A stretch of 50,258 nt of DNA, from the NCBI GenBank assembly GCA_035559775.1, contig DATMAU010000017.1, positions 1 to 50,258 on the forward strand, written 5' to 3'. Made by a program: the position numbers and the translations under genes. The notes under the pieces were generated by a model, which searched no databases, was not told the origin of the DNA, and was given only the letters and a program-made list of their open reading frames with translations. The first letter of the stretch is position 1, and each line of letters opens with the position of its first letter. The DNA is from AG1 sp035559775 (GTDB taxonomy: Archaea > Thermoproteota > Thermoprotei_A > Sulfolobales > AG1). Positions 8,614 through 16,449 of this stretch are shown here, piece after piece.

Positions 8614-9565
8614 CGCTAGGGATGAGAGAATAGAAGTGATCTTGAGGAAAACCCTAGATATACTTAAGAAACATAGCATGGATGCTGATATAATAGAATA
8701 CCCACGTGGAGAGAGGAGATCCGTTGATATCGTGGTGAACAAGAGGATCATTATAAAGATTGGGAGAGACGCCTCAGAGATCTCTAGAGAGGAGATAGAG
8801 GATCTCAAGCTAGCGTCTAAGATGCTGGACTCTGCAGCAGTAATAATATCTGAAACCTATCTAAATGAGGATCTAGAGCCAGGAGTGGTAATGGACAGGT
8901 CTGATATAAGCGTTATGGATCCAGAAACACTGGATCTCTACCTCTCTAACGATAAAGTAGCTATATATTATAAGAGAGGACATTTCTTCGTGAAGATCGA
9001 TGGGGATGCCCTCCATAGAAAGAGGGTCGAAAGAATGCTTAGCCTGGGAGAGCTTGCAGAGATTATAGGGACAAGCAGGAAAGCGGTGTATGAGTACGAG
9101 CGGGAATCAATGGACCCCTCTATAGAGACCGCCCAGAAGCTTATCGAGCTTTTTGGCGAGGAGATAGTATCTAGGATAGATCTGTATGAGCTTACAGAGA
9201 GATATGTGTATAGCTACGTTAATAAGATCCTCAAGATCCATGCACAAGAAGACCCGATGCTGAGGAAAATGTATGAAATGGGGATCGAGGCTGTGAAGCT
9301 CAAGAGAACGGCCCCAGATATTGTGGGAAGGATAGAGGATCAGAAGACAGCCCTAGTAATCCAGAGAGAGCGTGGAGATGATAAAGAGATTGTCGAGAAG
9401 ATAATCAACACTATAAAAATCTGTGCCAGGCTGGGCTGCGAGATCTACGCAGTACTATCAAATAGAGGTATAGATAGAGAGGCTAAGAAGAAGCTTGAAG
9501 ACAATGTAACCTTTGTTGAGAGAGAAAAGCTGGAGCATATGTTAAAAAACCTTGCTAGGAGATAG
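8573..9565 (+). CDS. HTH transcriptional regulator (COG1395-like)
   Basis: This 330-residue protein has an N-terminal restriction-endonuclease-like or nucleotide-binding-like domain (RRSVDIVVNKRIIIKIG at about 45-60), a Cro/XRE helix-turn-helix at about residues 160-195 (LGELAEIIGTSRKAVYEYE), and a second alpha/beta domain at the C-terminus (TALVIQRERGDDKEIVEKI). This arrangement is typical of a conserved archaeal regulator family. ATG codons at 8573, 8582 and 8597 are all possible starts; the last gives a shorter overlap with the upstream gene. Its targets are unknown. Confidence 0.75.
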   Translation: MGEMKDHTMRRTSSARDERIEVILRKTLDILKKHSMDADIIEYPRGERRSVDIVVNKRIIIKIGRDASEISREEIEDLKLASKMLDSAAVIISETYLNEDLEPGVVMDRSDISVMDPETLDLYLSNDKVAIYYKRGHFFVKIDGDALHRKRVERMLSLGELAEIIGTSRKAVYEYERESMDPSIETAQKLIELFGEEIVSRIDLYELTERYVYSYVNKILKIHAQEDPMLRKMYEMGIEAVKLKRTAPDIVGRIEDQKTALVIQRERGDDKEIVEKIINTIKICARLGCEIYAVLSNRGIDREAKKKLEDNVTFVEREKLEHMLKNLARR

Positions 9566-9865
9566 CTGCCAAACCGCACGTCCATCGAAGATATATTGCC
9601 AGCCACATATAGATTGTTAGGGATGGTGGATGGGAGGTAGGCAGAGAACAACGATCTTTATGGAGAAAGAAAGCGTCAAGAAGGAAGCCAGAGAGAAAGA
9701 AACCAAAGGGGCTGGGAAGAAGTAGATAGACTGAGAGCAGACGCAACATAGATAAACCAGCTTTTCCATATACATCTATGGGGATGATAGGGGCCAGGTT
9801 GCTGACACGTGATGTATTCACGAACCGTGTGACCCGCAGCTACAGACTATAAAGAGGGTCTGGAA
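9566..9865. other. Intergenic region, no supported feature
   Basis: About 300 bases between the HTH regulator and the GTPase gene. It is purine-rich at 9620-9730. A CTGA-CAC-GTGATGT arrangement at 9802-9815 resembles the middle of a C/D guide RNA, and CGTGA/TCACG forms a small hairpin there, but the outer C and D boxes are poor. I do not call a gene. Confidence 0.3.
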
Positions 9866-10894
9866 ATGCCTGTATGTCTTAGCAATGAGATGAGGAATAC
9901 CAAGATCTACGACCCTGAGTATATAAGGAGCACGGTGCTTAGGGCGTATAGAGAGAGAATAAATATATCGGGGAAGATTGCGAGAAGCACGAGGATTGCT
10001 AGAGCTAGGTCTATATATCTAGCTAAGATGGATAGGGTGTTCTCCCTACTAGCAGATCTTATTAGTAGATGCGCAAGACTGCCGAGATCCTCATCAATGC
10101 ATCCATTCTATGCCGAGATAGCCCTAATAGCCTCTGAGAATATGTATGATGATCTAATAGATAGATGCAGAAGAGTCGTTCACATTGTAACGAGTCTCTA
10201 TAGAGATTATAGGAGGAGGATAGCTGAATCAGAGGATCCAGCAGAGATCGAAACACTCACGAGAGAATATGTGGGTAGGGTTCTCTCAACAGTTAGGAGG
10301 GGGTTGAGAGGGATTGAGCTCCTTAGAAAAGCTGTAGAAGAGGTATCAAGAAGCCCTTGCATATCTGAAGAAGCTATAAATATAGTGGTTTGCGGAATGC
10401 CCCAGGTGGGAAAATCAACACTAGTATCTAGGATCTCAACTGCAAAACCCGAGACCTCTCCCTTCCCCTTCACAACAAAGAGAGTTATTATGGGACACCT
10501 AGAGATCGAGGGGAGAAGGATAGCTATCATAGATACACCGGGCATCCTGGATAGACCCCTAGAGGATATGAATGAGATAGAGATGAAAGCTGTAGCAGCT
10601 ATAAAGAATCTTGCGGATCTAGCATTATTCCTCATAGATCCAAGGAGGGGGGCTTATTACAGCTTAGCTGAACAGTTAAGAGTATTGAGAAGCGTTACAT
10701 CGCTCCTAGGGATGGGTAGGATAGTTGTATTGATAAACAAGGTTGATGCAGCATCTAAGGAAGAGATCGGTGAGGTTCTGGAGATCCTTAAGAGCAATGG
10801 GTACGAGAAAATATACTTGATAAGCGCCCTAACAGGCCATGGTTTGGATCTATTATCGAAGGAGCTGGCTAGCGTGAAAAAACGAGAGGTCTGA
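9866..10894 (+). CDS. NOG1-family GTPase
   Basis: The 342-residue protein has a helical N-terminal NOG1 domain (about 1-165) followed by a GTPase domain with G1 GMPQVGKST (about 177-185), G3 DTPGILD, G4 NKVD and G5-like SALTGHG. The phrase SPFPFTTK is the switch I region typical of the OBG/NOG1 group. Members act in large ribosomal subunit assembly. The ATG start at 9866 lies in a purine-rich context. Its length is shorter than eukaryotic NOG1 but normal for archaeal members. Confidence 0.88.
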   Translation: MPVCLSNEMRNTKIYDPEYIRSTVLRAYRERINISGKIARSTRIARARSIYLAKMDRVFSLLADLISRCARLPRSSSMHPFYAEIALIASENMYDDLIDRCRRVVHIVTSLYRDYRRRIAESEDPAEIETLTREYVGRVLSTVRRGLRGIELLRKAVEEVSRSPCISEEAINIVVCGMPQVGKSTLVSRISTAKPETSPFPFTTKRVIMGHLEIEGRRIAIIDTPGILDRPLEDMNEIEMKAVAAIKNLADLALFLIDPRRGAYYSLAEQLRVLRSVTSLLGMGRIVVLINKVDAASKEEIGEVLEILKSNGYEKIYLISALTGHGLDLLSKELASVKKREV

Positions 10895-11017
10895 TTACAA
10901 TCAATGATCCTGACTAGTGCTGTATAGCTATGCCCTAGATACCAGAGATCCTGGAAAGAGATTTATATAGCTACGTTATACCTTTCATATCACTATCTTT
11001 AGCTATGCAGCATTGTT

Positions 11018-11085
11018 GAAAAAAGATAAAAATCTTTCACTTAATCCTTATACATTTCTAACCATTGTTTTAACGGGTTTCTAGC
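11018..11085 (+). promoter_or_regulatory. Promoter region of argF with small inverted repeat
   Basis: An inverted repeat AAAGAT-AAAA-ATCTTT lies at about 11020-11036, followed by a TATA-like CCTTATACAT at about 11047-11056. A transcript would start close to 11080, only a few bases before the GTG at 11086, so argF is probably leaderless. The inverted repeat just before the TATA box could be a regulator site; this is inference. Confidence 0.4.
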
Positions 11086-12018
11086 GTGAGTTTGAAGGGA
11101 AGGCACATAATATCTGCTTTTGATCTATCAGGCGATGAGATATGGAGACTGCTAGAGATCACATCGATCATGAAAAGCAAATTCTACTCTGGAGAGAGAG
11201 TATTGAACATCCTTAAGGGTAAGACCCTCGGCTTGGTATTTCAAAAACATAGCACTAGGACAAGGGTTAGCTTAGAGCTTGCTATGAAGCAGCTAGGCGG
11301 GGATGCGATATACATGAACTGGAACGAACTTCAGCTAGGTAGAGGAGAGAGCGTAAGCGATACGGCTAGGGTTCTTAGCAGATATCTCGATGGCCTTGCC
11401 CTCAGAGTATATTCCCATGAGCTTTTATACGAGATGGCCAGTGCCTCTAGTATCCCTATAATAAACGCCCTAAGCAATGAGGAGCACCCCCTACAAGCCT
11501 ACTCAGACTTCTACACGATCTATGAGAAAAAGAGGAGGATCTCTGGGTTAAAAATAGTCTTTATAGGTGACGGAAGGGATAATGTTCTGAACAGCTTGAT
11601 AGCCGTCTCCTCAATGCTTGGAGCAACACTATATATAGCAACACCGCCTGACTATTACCCTTCAAAAAAGATCCTAGATAGAGCATATAGGTTAACCGAA
11701 ATAACCGGGGCCTCTATAGAGGTGCTCGACGACCCAGTAAGAGCAGCTAAAGACGCCGACGTGATCTATACAGATGTATGGGTATCGATGGGACAAGAGG
11801 GGGAGAGGGACAAGAGGATCAAGGATCTAGAGCCCTATAGAGTTACGGGAAAACTAATGTCACTCGCTAAAAAGGACGCCATATTCATGCACTGCTTACC
11901 AGCACGCAGGGGAGAGGAGGTGGAGGACCAGGTGATCGATGGGCCGCAGAGCGTTGTATGGGATCAGGCTGAGAATAGGCTTCATCTACAAAAAGCACTA
12001 CTATCCATTATCCTCTAG
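11086..12018 (+). CDS. argF: Ornithine carbamoyltransferase
   Basis: This 310-residue enzyme transfers the carbamoyl group from carbamoyl phosphate to ornithine, giving citrulline for arginine synthesis. The carbamoyl phosphate loop STRTR is at about residues 56-60 (KHSTRTRVSLE), the HPLQAY-like EEHPLQAYSD motif is at about 131, and the ornithine-binding HCLPARRGEEV is near residue 268. HCLP rather than the aspartate carbamoyltransferase motif fixes the substrate. The length matches the family. Other arginine genes, argG and argH, lie 12 kb downstream. The 3' end overlaps the converging gene at 12008 by 11 bases. Confidence 0.95.
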   Translation: MSLKGRHIISAFDLSGDEIWRLLEITSIMKSKFYSGERVLNILKGKTLGLVFQKHSTRTRVSLELAMKQLGGDAIYMNWNELQLGRGESVSDTARVLSRYLDGLALRVYSHELLYEMASASSIPIINALSNEEHPLQAYSDFYTIYEKKRRISGLKIVFIGDGRDNVLNSLIAVSSMLGATLYIATPPDYYPSKKILDRAYRLTEITGASIEVLDDPVRAAKDADVIYTDVWVSMGQEGERDKRIKDLEPYRVTGKLMSLAKKDAIFMHCLPARRGEEVEDQVIDGPQSVVWDQAENRLHLQKALLSIIL

Positions 12019-12682
12019 CTTTCTTTCTCCCCTTCTTTTTCCTCCTCTTAGCAGTAGTCTTCGCTTTCTTCATAACAACAGCCTTATCCCTGTCTGGAAC
12101 TCTGGTAAGGTGTATTTTTTCACCATCTTCCGTAACAATAACTATAGCCTCACACTCACCATCGATCCTCAGATCCCCCTCGAACACGTAGAACTCGCCT
12201 TGTGGGTAATACCACTCAATATCTCCGAGACCACTAAGCCCTACTGGCAGAACACCTTGTTCGTTTTCTGCTGTGCTCCCGCTCTCCATGCCTTCTGCCT
12301 GTTTTGTGTTACTAGCATTAATAGTGGTGGAACTGTCAGCGGAACCCATATTCTGCCTATTGGTTCTAACGCTCCTCAAAACACCGATCCTCAAAAGCTT
12401 AGAAGGTCGATAAAAGATCGCTTGCTTCACCGGGCTTGATCCTGGATCAGCTCTCGACCTACCAACCCTTATTACCTGGTTTTTAGCTTCAGCTATGGCT
12501 TCGACATAGGATCCCTCACCAAGATCTACAGCGATTTTCTCTAACGTTTCCTCAGGATTATCTCCAAGATCTATCGGTTCCTCTATATATTTCTCACCAA
12601 CTATTTTCAGTACTGTGAGTCTGATCGAGTCTATACTGATCTGATCCTCGCCATAGGATACAATCCTCACCTTTGCTTTCAA
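12008..12682 (-). CDS. Conserved hypothetical protein with basic C-terminal tail
   Basis: I do not recognise this 224-residue protein. The N-terminal 90 residues look folded (strands such as KAKVRIVSYG and LEKIAVDLG), the middle (about 100-150) is low in hydrophobic residues and rich in Ser, Asn and Gln, and a strand-rich part (EWYYPQGEFYVFEGDLRI) precedes a very basic tail KKAKTTAKRRKKKGRKKARG, which may bind nucleic acid. The start is TTG at 12682, six bases after the adenosine-specific kinase gene, with AGGT upstream. It ends the three-gene minus-strand operon. Confidence 0.7.
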   Translation of the reverse strand: MKAKVRIVSYGEDQISIDSIRLTVLKIVGEKYIEEPIDLGDNPEETLEKIAVDLGEGSYVEAIAEAKNQVIRVGRSRADPGSSPVKQAIFYRPSKLLRIGVLRSVRTNRQNMGSADSSTTINASNTKQAEGMESGSTAENEQGVLPVGLSGLGDIEWYYPQGEFYVFEGDLRIDGECEAIVIVTEDGEKIHLTRVPDRDKAVVMKKAKTTAKRRKKKGRKKARG

Positions 12683-12687
12683 ACCGT

Positions 12688-13182
12688 TTACCTCTTATAG
12701 CCTATCCTTCTCAGGAACTCCCTCCTCTCTTTAATATCCTCTTCACCCTCAACCCCGAGTGGTGTGAAACCATCAACAACACCGAGAACCGCTCTTCCCT
12801 GATCGGTTTTCCCAACAATCACCTGAAGGGGGTTAGCGGTAGCTGCATAGATCCTTGTCACCTCATGGACATTCTTTATAGCGTTGAGAACATTTATTGG
12901 CCATGCGTCCTTCATATAGATCACGAAAACATGCCCAGCACCTATCCTCATGGCAGCTTCTATAGCTAGTTTCCTGAGCTCTTCATCGTTACCATCATGC
13001 CTTACAAGCCTCTTACCACTAGCCTCGCAAAAAGCTATACCGAACTTTATACCCGGTGTAGATGTCACCAAAGCCTCATATAGATCCTCAACTGTTTTTA
13101 TAAAATGCGACTGGCCTATTATTACATTCACACCATGAGGCATATCTATCTGAACAACCTCTATCCCTTGGAACTCCGGCAA
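12688..13182 (-). CDS. Adenosine-specific kinase family protein
   Basis: The 164-residue protein matches the small archaeal adenosine-specific kinase family (PF04008) over its whole length: early VQIDMPHGVNVIIGQSHFIK, the Cys-containing GIAFCEASGKRLVRHDGND segment, the GAGHVFVIYM strand and ANPLQVIVG. It would phosphorylate adenosine in the cytoplasm; the family's activity is known from one or few members. TTG start at 13182 with a GGTG about 5 bases before. It sits between a His-rich coiled-coil protein (9-base gap) and the basic-tailed unknown. Confidence 0.85.
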   Translation of the reverse strand: MPEFQGIEVVQIDMPHGVNVIIGQSHFIKTVEDLYEALVTSTPGIKFGIAFCEASGKRLVRHDGNDEELRKLAIEAAMRIGAGHVFVIYMKDAWPINVLNAIKNVHEVTRIYAATANPLQVIVGKTDQGRAVLGVVDGFTPLGVEGEEDIKERREFLRRIGYKR

Positions 13183-13191
13183 CCGGACACC

Positions 13192-13575
13192 CTATATTTC
13201 TTCCATTACATCCTCAATAAGTTTTTTCCTAATCTCACGGTTATCGACGATTTCTGCAAGCGATACCTTTAAAGCGGCTCTCGAGACTCTCACTAACTCC
13301 TCAAGCCTTGACGAGATCTCACCGATCCCGCGGTTTATTTCGGTAAGCTTAGCATCTACTTGTGAGAGTTGTGAGAGTATGTATTCAAGCATGTGCAACT
13401 GCTCGTGAAGAGGATCCCCGTGACCGTGCTCGTGGGCCTCATGCTCATGGACATGAGCTTCTTCACTCTCCTCTTCTGACCCGCTAAGAGCAGATTCTCT
13501 CCTTGATATCTCATCTATTATCTCCCTCATCGTCTCTTCATCCTTAGGGATCTTCCTAACCCTGAACTCTGACAA
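13192..13575 (-). CDS. Histidine-rich coiled-coil protein
   Basis: The 127-residue product starts with TTG (MSEFRVRKIPKDEE). Residues about 34-62 form a run of alternating Glu and His (EEAHVHEHEAHEHGHGD), which could bind Ni, Zn or Co. The rest is a predicted coiled coil with heptad-like spacing (LHMLEYILSQLSQVDAKL and ISSRLEELVRVSR). I do not recognise a family. It is the first gene of the operon with the adenosine-specific kinase. A TATA-like TATATTGTATTAAG precedes it at about 13608-13621. Confidence 0.72.
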   Translation of the reverse strand: MSEFRVRKIPKDEETMREIIDEISRRESALSGSEEESEEAHVHEHEAHEHGHGDPLHEQLHMLEYILSQLSQVDAKLTEINRGIGEISSRLEELVRVSRAALKVSLAEIVDNREIRKKLIEDVMEEI

Positions 13576-13676
13576 AATGGGAACCCGTACTAGATAATGC
13601 CTTACAGGCTTAATACAATATAACGAGCCTTCTATAGATCAAGGGAATCTCGTAACATGATCTTTTATAGAATAAG

Positions 13677-13939
13677 GGCTGTTTTCTTCTTGATACTCAT
13701 AGGATGTATATATGAGCTCTGAATGGGGTTCTCGGTATGGGTCTCCCCACACAAGCCTCATGGCGATGGGAGCATCGCTCCAAGTCACCCGGGAGTGAGC
13801 TAGATAGGAGCCACGTGCCTTTTGGCCCGACAGCCACCCATGAACCCACGGGGTCTCTAACCCTGCGGGTGAGGCAGAAGTCCCTAGATACGACCATGAA
13901 TAAAAATAAAATGATTGGAATGAACATCCGGGGACAAAC
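13677..13939 (+). mobile_element. IS200/IS605-like non-autonomous element, copy A
   Basis: This copy shares both ends with copies B and C: left GGCTGTTTTCTT-TTGATACTCATAGG, right GAACATCCGGGGACAAAC. The plus strand contains a frame with GSHVPFG-like RSHVPFGPTATHEPTG, which in copies B and C continues to EVEAP, the kind of ending seen in archaeal TnpB proteins. A hairpin at 13845-13869 (CCCACGGGGT / ACCCTGCGGG) has arms that differ from the other copies but keep pairing. No catalytic part of a transposase is present. TnpB assignment is inference. Confidence 0.6.
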
Positions 13940-14282
13940 TGCTCTTGATAGAAACCTATCTGTCCCGAATGTTCTTTGTTTTTAATCGACTTTGTATCCA
14001 GGGATCCCTGAGGATCTATAGGCGATATTAATCTCGATCTAATGGAGCCTCTATCTACTGAGAGATCATACTACAGACAACCCAGAACAAGAGCCCCACA
14101 ACAGCCAAAATCACCAGAAAACCAACACATAAAAACACATAGACCAGATAGATCTCCTTTACAGCTATCAAAAAGAAAATAGCTTGAGCGTCGATCACTT
14201 GACAACCAGAGCACTATATATAACTAATATTTACAATATTTACACACTATATATAAGAGTGCCCGGTATTGGTGAGAGATTT
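13940..14282. other. Intergenic region downstream of hisS
   Basis: About 340 bases between element copy A and the hisS stop codon. Close to hisS, at about 14211-14262, CACTATATATA occurs twice around AATATTTACAATATTTACA, a short AT-rich direct repeat. I see no gene or RNA structure. Confidence 0.35.
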
Positions 14283-15605
14283 TTATTGTTGTTGTGATAT
14301 CTTTTCCTTTATATACTCCGCTAGGATTGTTCTCTCTATAACCTCTCTCTTACCGCTCTCTGTTAAGTATACCGTGACCTTGCTGCCCATAACTTCGGCC
14401 TTACCGATATATATCAATATGGGTATTGATAGCTTTCTTGCGTGTTCCCTTTGCTTTTGATGAGATCTTCTCATGAGATCCCATGATACGTTTATACCGC
14501 TCTCCCTAAGATCCCTGATTGCTTCTAGCGAGTATTCAAGAACATCCCTATCTCTCTCCATAATCACCACATAGACCTGCGTATATGTCTTTTTCGAATA
14601 GCTGAAAACCCCTAGCTCTAATCCAACCTCGATCACCCTGTCAAGCCCTATAGAGAAGCCTGTGGCAGGTGTTTTAACACCTGTGAACAGCTCTATCAAG
14701 CCATCATATCTGCCCCCACCACCTATAGAGCCTATCTTCACGCCTTCAGCGATAGCCTCGAATATGGGCCCTGTATAGTAGTCCAAGCCCCTTACTAGCG
14801 ACATGTCAAAAACAATGTTTTTAGACCTAACTATCGAGGAAACCTCTTCTAAATGCCTAGCCCCGCTAACAACATGTTCGTTGGAGCCATATCTCCTCAT
14901 AAGATCACTAATAGCTTCACTGAGAGGCATTCTTATCGATATAATGTCCAAAACCTTCTCGATAACACTATCGCCCATGCCCAAGGATTTAAGCTCGTTC
15001 CTAACACCCTCAACCCCGATCTTGTCAAGCTTGTCTATAGCCCTATAAACCCCCAATGGGTTTTCTATCCCGAGCTCCTTCTCAAAAACGCCCCTCAGGA
15101 TCCTCCTATCGTTTACAAGGATCTTAACATCGTTTATCCCAAGCTCTCTATATATAGTCTCGGCTAGCGATAGGATCTCGGCATCAGCCTCTGGATATGG
15201 TGAGCCAACTATATCTGCATCACATTGATAGAACTCTCTATACCTCCCCCTCTGGGGCTCCTCATGCCTCCAGACAGGGGCTATATGGTATCTCTTAAAC
15301 GGCATTGGTGTGTCTTTATGCATTGCTATATATCTAGCCAGAGGGACTGTCAAATCGTATCTCAAAGCATACTCCCTATCTCCCCAAGGATCTTTGAACC
15401 TCCACATAAGCTTATTCTCAGCCTCCTCACCATACTTGCCAGCCATAACCTCGAAAAGCTCCACAGAAGGTGTGTCTATTGGGTCGAAGCCGAATCTTCT
15501 AAAGATACTCTCTATCTTGGCTATAACGCTTTTCCTGAGTATCATCTCCTCAGGCCCCAGATCTCTGAATCCTCTGGGCACCGCAGGGTGTCTCTGGATA
15601 GTCAT
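14283..15605 (-). CDS. hisS: Histidyl-tRNA synthetase
   Basis: A class II synthetase of about 440 residues that charges tRNA-His. Motif 1 region begins RPRGFRD-like AVPRGFRDLGPEE; motif 2 is HIAPVWRHEEPQRGRYREFYQ; the HisRS signatures LVRGLDYYTGPIFE and GGGRYDGL and motif 3 TPATGFSIGLDRV follow; a C-terminal anticodon-binding domain ends the protein. I prefer the ATG at 15605 (MTIQRHPAVPRG), which has GGTG just before it; an upstream in-frame ATG at 15629 would add eight residues. The gene stands alone, divergent from the Lsm gene. Confidence 0.95.
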   Translation of the reverse strand: MTIQRHPAVPRGFRDLGPEEMILRKSVIAKIESIFRRFGFDPIDTPSVELFEVMAGKYGEEAENKLMWRFKDPWGDREYALRYDLTVPLARYIAMHKDTPMPFKRYHIAPVWRHEEPQRGRYREFYQCDADIVGSPYPEADAEILSLAETIYRELGINDVKILVNDRRILRGVFEKELGIENPLGVYRAIDKLDKIGVEGVRNELKSLGMGDSVIEKVLDIISIRMPLSEAISDLMRRYGSNEHVVSGARHLEEVSSIVRSKNIVFDMSLVRGLDYYTGPIFEAIAEGVKIGSIGGGGRYDGLIELFTGVKTPATGFSIGLDRVIEVGLELGVFSYSKKTYTQVYVVIMERDRDVLEYSLEAIRDLRESGINVSWDLMRRSHQKQREHARKLSIPILIYIGKAEVMGSKVTVYLTESGKREVIERTILAEYIKEKISQQQ

Positions 15606-15665
15606 TATAGCACCGTGTATAAGGTGCATAGGGGCGATATAGCCATGGATTCCAGGGATACCTAG

Positions 15666-15930
15666 TCACTACACGGCCGGGTTATTTTGACTAACGTTCG
15701 AGAAAATCTATAATCTCGCGGATCTTCATTACCATCGAGGTTCTTAGCGGTTGCAGAAGTCAGCACGGTCAGGCCTATCTATGACCTTTAGGATAGCGAG
15801 ACCTATGTGAGCTAGGTGAAAACCCTAGGTATACCAACAAAAACAACTAATATTGAAAACGAACGGGAGATCTTGGTATAGCCTTTAAATATCCCTAGAC
15901 TCAATTCTATGTGAAGCAGTGGTGAGATGA
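15666..15930. promoter_or_regulatory. Divergent promoter region between hisS and Lsm
   Basis: On the plus strand a TATA-like CTTTAAATATCC at about 15887-15898 sits about 25 bases before a likely start near 15922, and GGTGAG (15921-15926) is a ribosome binding site for the GTG at 15931. The rest of this 265-base gap carries GTCAGCACGGTCAG near 15753-15766 but no complete guide RNA or tRNA that I can find. Confidence 0.45.
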
Positions 15931-16161
15931 GTGGCTGAGACGGCTCACAAGATATTAAGTGATTCTATAGGTCAGATAGTGCTTGTAAGGCTTAGGGGTG
16001 ACAGGGATGTTAGGGGTAGGCTTAGAAGCTTTGATGTGTATTTAAATATAGTTCTCGATAACGCTGAAGAGATAAAAGCCGACGGTACAACGAGAAGGTT
16101 GGGAACCATAGTTATAAGGGGAGAAAATGTTGTTCTCATATCACCCTCCGAGGTAAAGTAG
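15931..16161 (+). CDS. Lsm (Sm-like) archaeal RNA-binding protein
   Basis: The 76-residue protein is a complete Sm fold. Sm1 motif covers about residues 14-45 (VLVRLRGDRDVRGRLRSFD then LNIVLDNAEE) and Sm2 covers about 60-72 with IVIRGENVVLIS. Such proteins form heptameric rings that bind U-rich RNA. A GTG start at 15931 is preceded by GGTGAG. It is followed after 14 bases by the L37e gene, an arrangement widely conserved in archaea. Confidence 0.95.
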   Translation: MAETAHKILSDSIGQIVLVRLRGDRDVRGRLRSFDVYLNIVLDNAEEIKADGTTRRLGTIVIRGENVVLISPSEVK

Positions 16162-16175
16162 GGCTGGTGTGAGCC

Positions 16176-16370
16176 ATGGTTAAAGGAACACCGTCTATGG
16201 GGAAGAGATCCGGTAAGGTTGTCCATATAAAGTGTAGAAGATGTGGAAGAGTCGCCTTTAATGTTTCTAAGAAATACTGTGCAGCATGCGGTTTTGGCAG
16301 ATCGAGTAGATTGAGGAGATATAACTGGTCTTCTAGGAAGGTGAGCAGGATCAGGCTTCCAAGCAGATAG
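16176..16370 (+). CDS. rpl37e: Large ribosomal subunit protein L37e
   Basis: The 64-residue basic protein contains the zinc ribbon CRRCG...CAACG (Cys at about residues 19, 22, 34 and 37) and the start MVKGTPSMGKRSGK, both characteristic of L37e. It binds 23S rRNA. ATG start with a GGTGTGA ribosome binding site 6-12 bases before. It is co-transcribed with Lsm. The next gene's open frame begins before its stop codon. Confidence 0.96.
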   Translation: MVKGTPSMGKRSGKVVHIKCRRCGRVAFNVSKKYCAACGFGRSSRLRRYNWSSRKVSRIRLPSR

Positions 16371-16449
16371 CATAGGTGTTAGAGCCACGGGGAGAAACCT
16401 CTATGTAACCCTAGCCTTTGTCATAATATTCCTCGGATTCGTATTTGCT

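Noticed and set aside
9776..9845. Possible C/D guide RNA (CTGA-CAC-GTGATGT) before the NOG1-like gene
   Set aside because: The inner D' and C' boxes look good but the outer C (GATGATAG) and D (GTGA) boxes are poor, and the segment also forms a simple hairpin.
14211..14262. Duplicated CACTATATATA as a promoter pair
   Set aside because: It lies downstream of hisS with no gene starting nearby on either strand.
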